Of a stretch of DNA of 6,203 bases, positions 5,031-6,203 are shown in pieces (position 1 is the first letter of the stretch; each line of letters opens with the position of its first letter). A model generated the notes under the pieces. That model saw nothing but the letters and a program-made list of their open reading frames with translations, was not told the DNA's origin and did not search any database. This DNA comes from Collinsella sp. (GTDB lineage: Bacteria > Actinomycetota > Coriobacteriia > Coriobacteriales > Coriobacteriaceae), in the NCBI GenBank assembly GCA_020025115.1, contig JAHHSP010000073.1, forward strand, positions 1 to 6,203, written 5' to 3'. The translations under genes were made by a program, and so were the position numbers.

Positions 5031-6062
5031 ATGAGCGTGGAAAAGCAACTCAAAGCCACATCGGGCTATGTCATGCTCGCGGTCTCAGCCGCGGCGCTGC
5101 TCGCCATCGTCGGCCTCTTCATCTGGAGCGTCACCGGCATCGCCGGAACCCCGGACAGCGCCGACACCCCGGCCGTGTACGGCTGGGGCCTGGGGATCGG
5201 GATCGGCGCCCTCTGCTTTTGGCTCTTACTGCTGAACGGCTTCTTCTCGCTGCAACCCGGCCAGGCACGCGTCTGCATCCTCTTTGGCAAGTATATGGGA
5301 ACCGTACGTGATGAGGGGTTCTTCTGGGCGAACCCGTTCTTCAGCAGGAGCATGGGAATGAGCGGCCCATCCGAGGACGCCATGGCCGCGGCCGTGGCAA
5401 AGGCAAGCTCGTCCCTGAGTGAGAGCGTCAAAGCGGCCGGAAACGCCGCCAAGGGCCTGTCCACCACCATCTCCACCCGTGTGCGCACCCTGAACGGAGA
5501 GCGCCTGAAGGTCAACGACAAGATGGGCAACCCCATTGAGATCGCGACCGTCGTGGTGTGGCACGTGGCAGACACCGCCAAGGCCCTGTTCGACGTAGAC
5601 GACTACCAGAGCTACGTCGCCATGCAAGCCGAGACGGCGCTCCGCCACGTGGCGAGCGTGTACGCCTACGATCACCTGGAAGACGAGTCCGACTCCGCCA
5701 GCGCCATAACGCTGCGCGCCAACGTCGAGGAGGTCTCCGAGACCCTGCGCCGCGAGCTTGCGATGCGCCTGGCTCCCGCCGGCGTCGAGGTCGACGACGC
5801 CCGCCTGACCCATCTTGCCTACTCGCCCGAAATCGCGCAGGCGATGCTGCGCCGCCAACAGGCGGAAGCCGTCATCGCCGCACGCAAGAAGATCGTCGAG
5901 GGCGCGGTTTCCATGGTGGACATGGCCGTAAAGGAGATGGCCGCCGGTGGTACCATCGAGCTGGACGAGGAGCGCAGGGCGCAGATGGCCAGCAACCTGA
6001 TGGTGGTTCTCTGCGGAGAGACCGAGACGCACCCGGTCATCAACGCGGGATCTCTGTACTAG
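5031..6062 (+). CDS. SPFH/band 7 domain membrane protein with Ala/Ser-rich insert
   Basis: A 343-residue membrane-anchored SPFH (stomatin/prohibitin/flotillin/HflK) family protein. Family members form oligomeric membrane rings or microdomains and often adjust proteases or transport; the precise role here is unknown. Two N-terminal membrane segments (about 13-34 and 52-72) precede the band 7 entry LQPGQARVCILFGKYMGTV. The core reads RLKVNDKMGNPIEIATVVVW, then DVDDYQSYVAMQAETALRHVAS, and later LTHLAYSPEIAQAMLRRQQA with IVEGAVSMVD. It ends in NAGSLY. Residues about 111-146 are an Ala/Ser/Lys-rich, helix-prone stretch between NPFFSR and TRVRTLNGE, where I remember only a short linker in homologues. 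The ATG at 5031 is chosen for AAAGGA at 5019-5024; the frame is open further up to 4890, but that part overlaps the promoter and palindrome. It diverges from the membrane protein gene. Confidence 0.93.
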   Translation: MSVEKQLKATSGYVMLAVSAAALLAIVGLFIWSVTGIAGTPDSADTPAVYGWGLGIGIGALCFWLLLLNGFFSLQPGQARVCILFGKYMGTVRDEGFFWANPFFSRSMGMSGPSEDAMAAAVAKASSSLSESVKAAGNAAKGLSTTISTRVRTLNGERLKVNDKMGNPIEIATVVVWHVADTAKALFDVDDYQSYVAMQAETALRHVASVYAYDHLEDESDSASAITLRANVEEVSETLRRELAMRLAPAGVEVDDARLTHLAYSPEIAQAMLRRQQAEAVIAARKKIVEGAVSMVDMAVKEMAAGGTIELDEERRAQMASNLMVVLCGETETHPVINAGSLY

Positions 6063-6071
6063 CCGAACGGC

Positions 6072-6118
6072 CCGTGCGGCAGCGCCGCATTTTCCCATGC
6101 GCCACTCCAGCCGCACGG
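6072..6118 (+). repeat. Inverted repeat CCGTGCGGC / GCCGCACGG after the SPFH gene
   Basis: CCGTGCGGC (6072-6080) is the exact reverse complement of GCCGCACGG (6110-6118), with 29 nt between. Forming this 9-bp stem would disrupt the terminator-like hairpin at 6075-6089. A longer version, CAGCCGCACGG, also occurs in the SPFH leader at 4927-4937 and again at 6108-6118. Confidence 0.45.
6075..6093 (+). terminator. Weak terminator-like hairpin after the SPFH gene
   Basis: TGCGGC (6075-6080) pairs with GCCGCA (6084-6089) around AGC, and TTTT follows at 6090-6093. The stem is only 6 bp and the T-run is short, so termination is probably partial. A competing stem uses the same left arm (6072-6080 with 6110-6118). 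Confidence 0.4.
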
Positions 6119-6188
6119 ACATGAGCGCCCGCGCACCAAGCGCTCCCCATGGAGCAACCCCCTCTCCCCGCCTCTCAGAAAGCACGAT

Positions 6189-6203
6189 ATGGCACGCAAA
6201 CAG
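6189..6203 (+). CDS. Possible start of a downstream gene (3' cut by window)
   Basis: ATG at 6189 opens the codons for MARKQ before the window ends. The upstream sequence offers only a weak purine stretch (AGAAAG near 6178), so the start is uncertain. From memory, SPFH genes of this type in Actinobacteria are often followed by a small Arc/ribbon-helix-helix DNA-binding protein with a short basic N-terminus. Five codons fit that idea but cannot prove it. Confidence 0.3.

Noticed and set aside
5226..6185. 319-codon minus-strand open frame opposite the SPFH gene
   Set aside because: It is antisense to a well-conserved SPFH core and has a low-complexity Gly/Val/His-rich product.
1..6203. CRISPR arrays, insertion sequences, attachment sites or phage genes
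   Set aside because: No regularly spaced repeats, transposase-like frames or terminal inverted repeats were seen. Composition is uniform apart from the intergenic AT-rich stretch.

Overview
This 6.2 kb window is GC-rich bacterial chromosomal DNA. Codons ending in C or G dominate and genes are tightly packed behind AGGAG-type ribosome binding sites. The gene set and protein styles (a TrpRS with a GDRPTG/HLGH signature, a WecA-like transferase, an SPFH protein ending in NAGSLY) suggest an actinobacterium, most likely in the Coriobacteriia (Collinsella/Olsenella-like). That placement is inferred from overall resemblance, not from a search.

Layout. (1) 1-911 (+): the 3' two-thirds of a polyprenyl-phosphate sugar-1-phosphate transferase of the WecA/TagO/MraY superfamily, cut by the left edge. 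(2) 973-2022 (+): trpS, ending before a clear intrinsic terminator at 2106-2141. (3) 2163-2993 (+): a Cof-type HAD phosphatase. (4) 2994-3250: a relatively AT-rich gap with a -10-like TATAGT, three consecutive perfect stem-loops and a very strong terminator. It is a good candidate for a small RNA of about 108 nt whose middle loop is C-rich and resembles an anti-Shine-Dalgarno sequence. (5) 3251-3583 (+): a short single-domain MGMT-family protein that keeps the reactive Cys motif PCHRVV. (6) 3638-4744 (-): a five-segment membrane protein with two soluble beta-rich regions that look like bacterial PH domains. (7) 5031-6062 (+): an SPFH/band 7 membrane protein with an unusual Ala/Ser-rich insert. 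(8) 6189-6203 (+): the first five codons of what may be another gene.

Genes 6 and 7 diverge from a 286-nt region. On its left is a minus-strand TATAGT next to a direct repeat of AGCACGTC. On its right is a TTGACT-N17-CACAAT promoter overlapped by a nearly perfect 18-bp palindrome (12-bp perfect core TGTGATATCACA), followed by a 5' leader with two back-to-back hairpins. The SPFH gene therefore appears to be controlled by a dedicated repressor and possibly also at the RNA level.

Most coding genes are ordinary housekeeping or widespread families. The parts most worth a second look are the candidate small RNA at about 3105-3213, the SPFH promoter/operator with its structured leader, the competing RNA structures after the SPFH gene, and the two-PH-like membrane protein.
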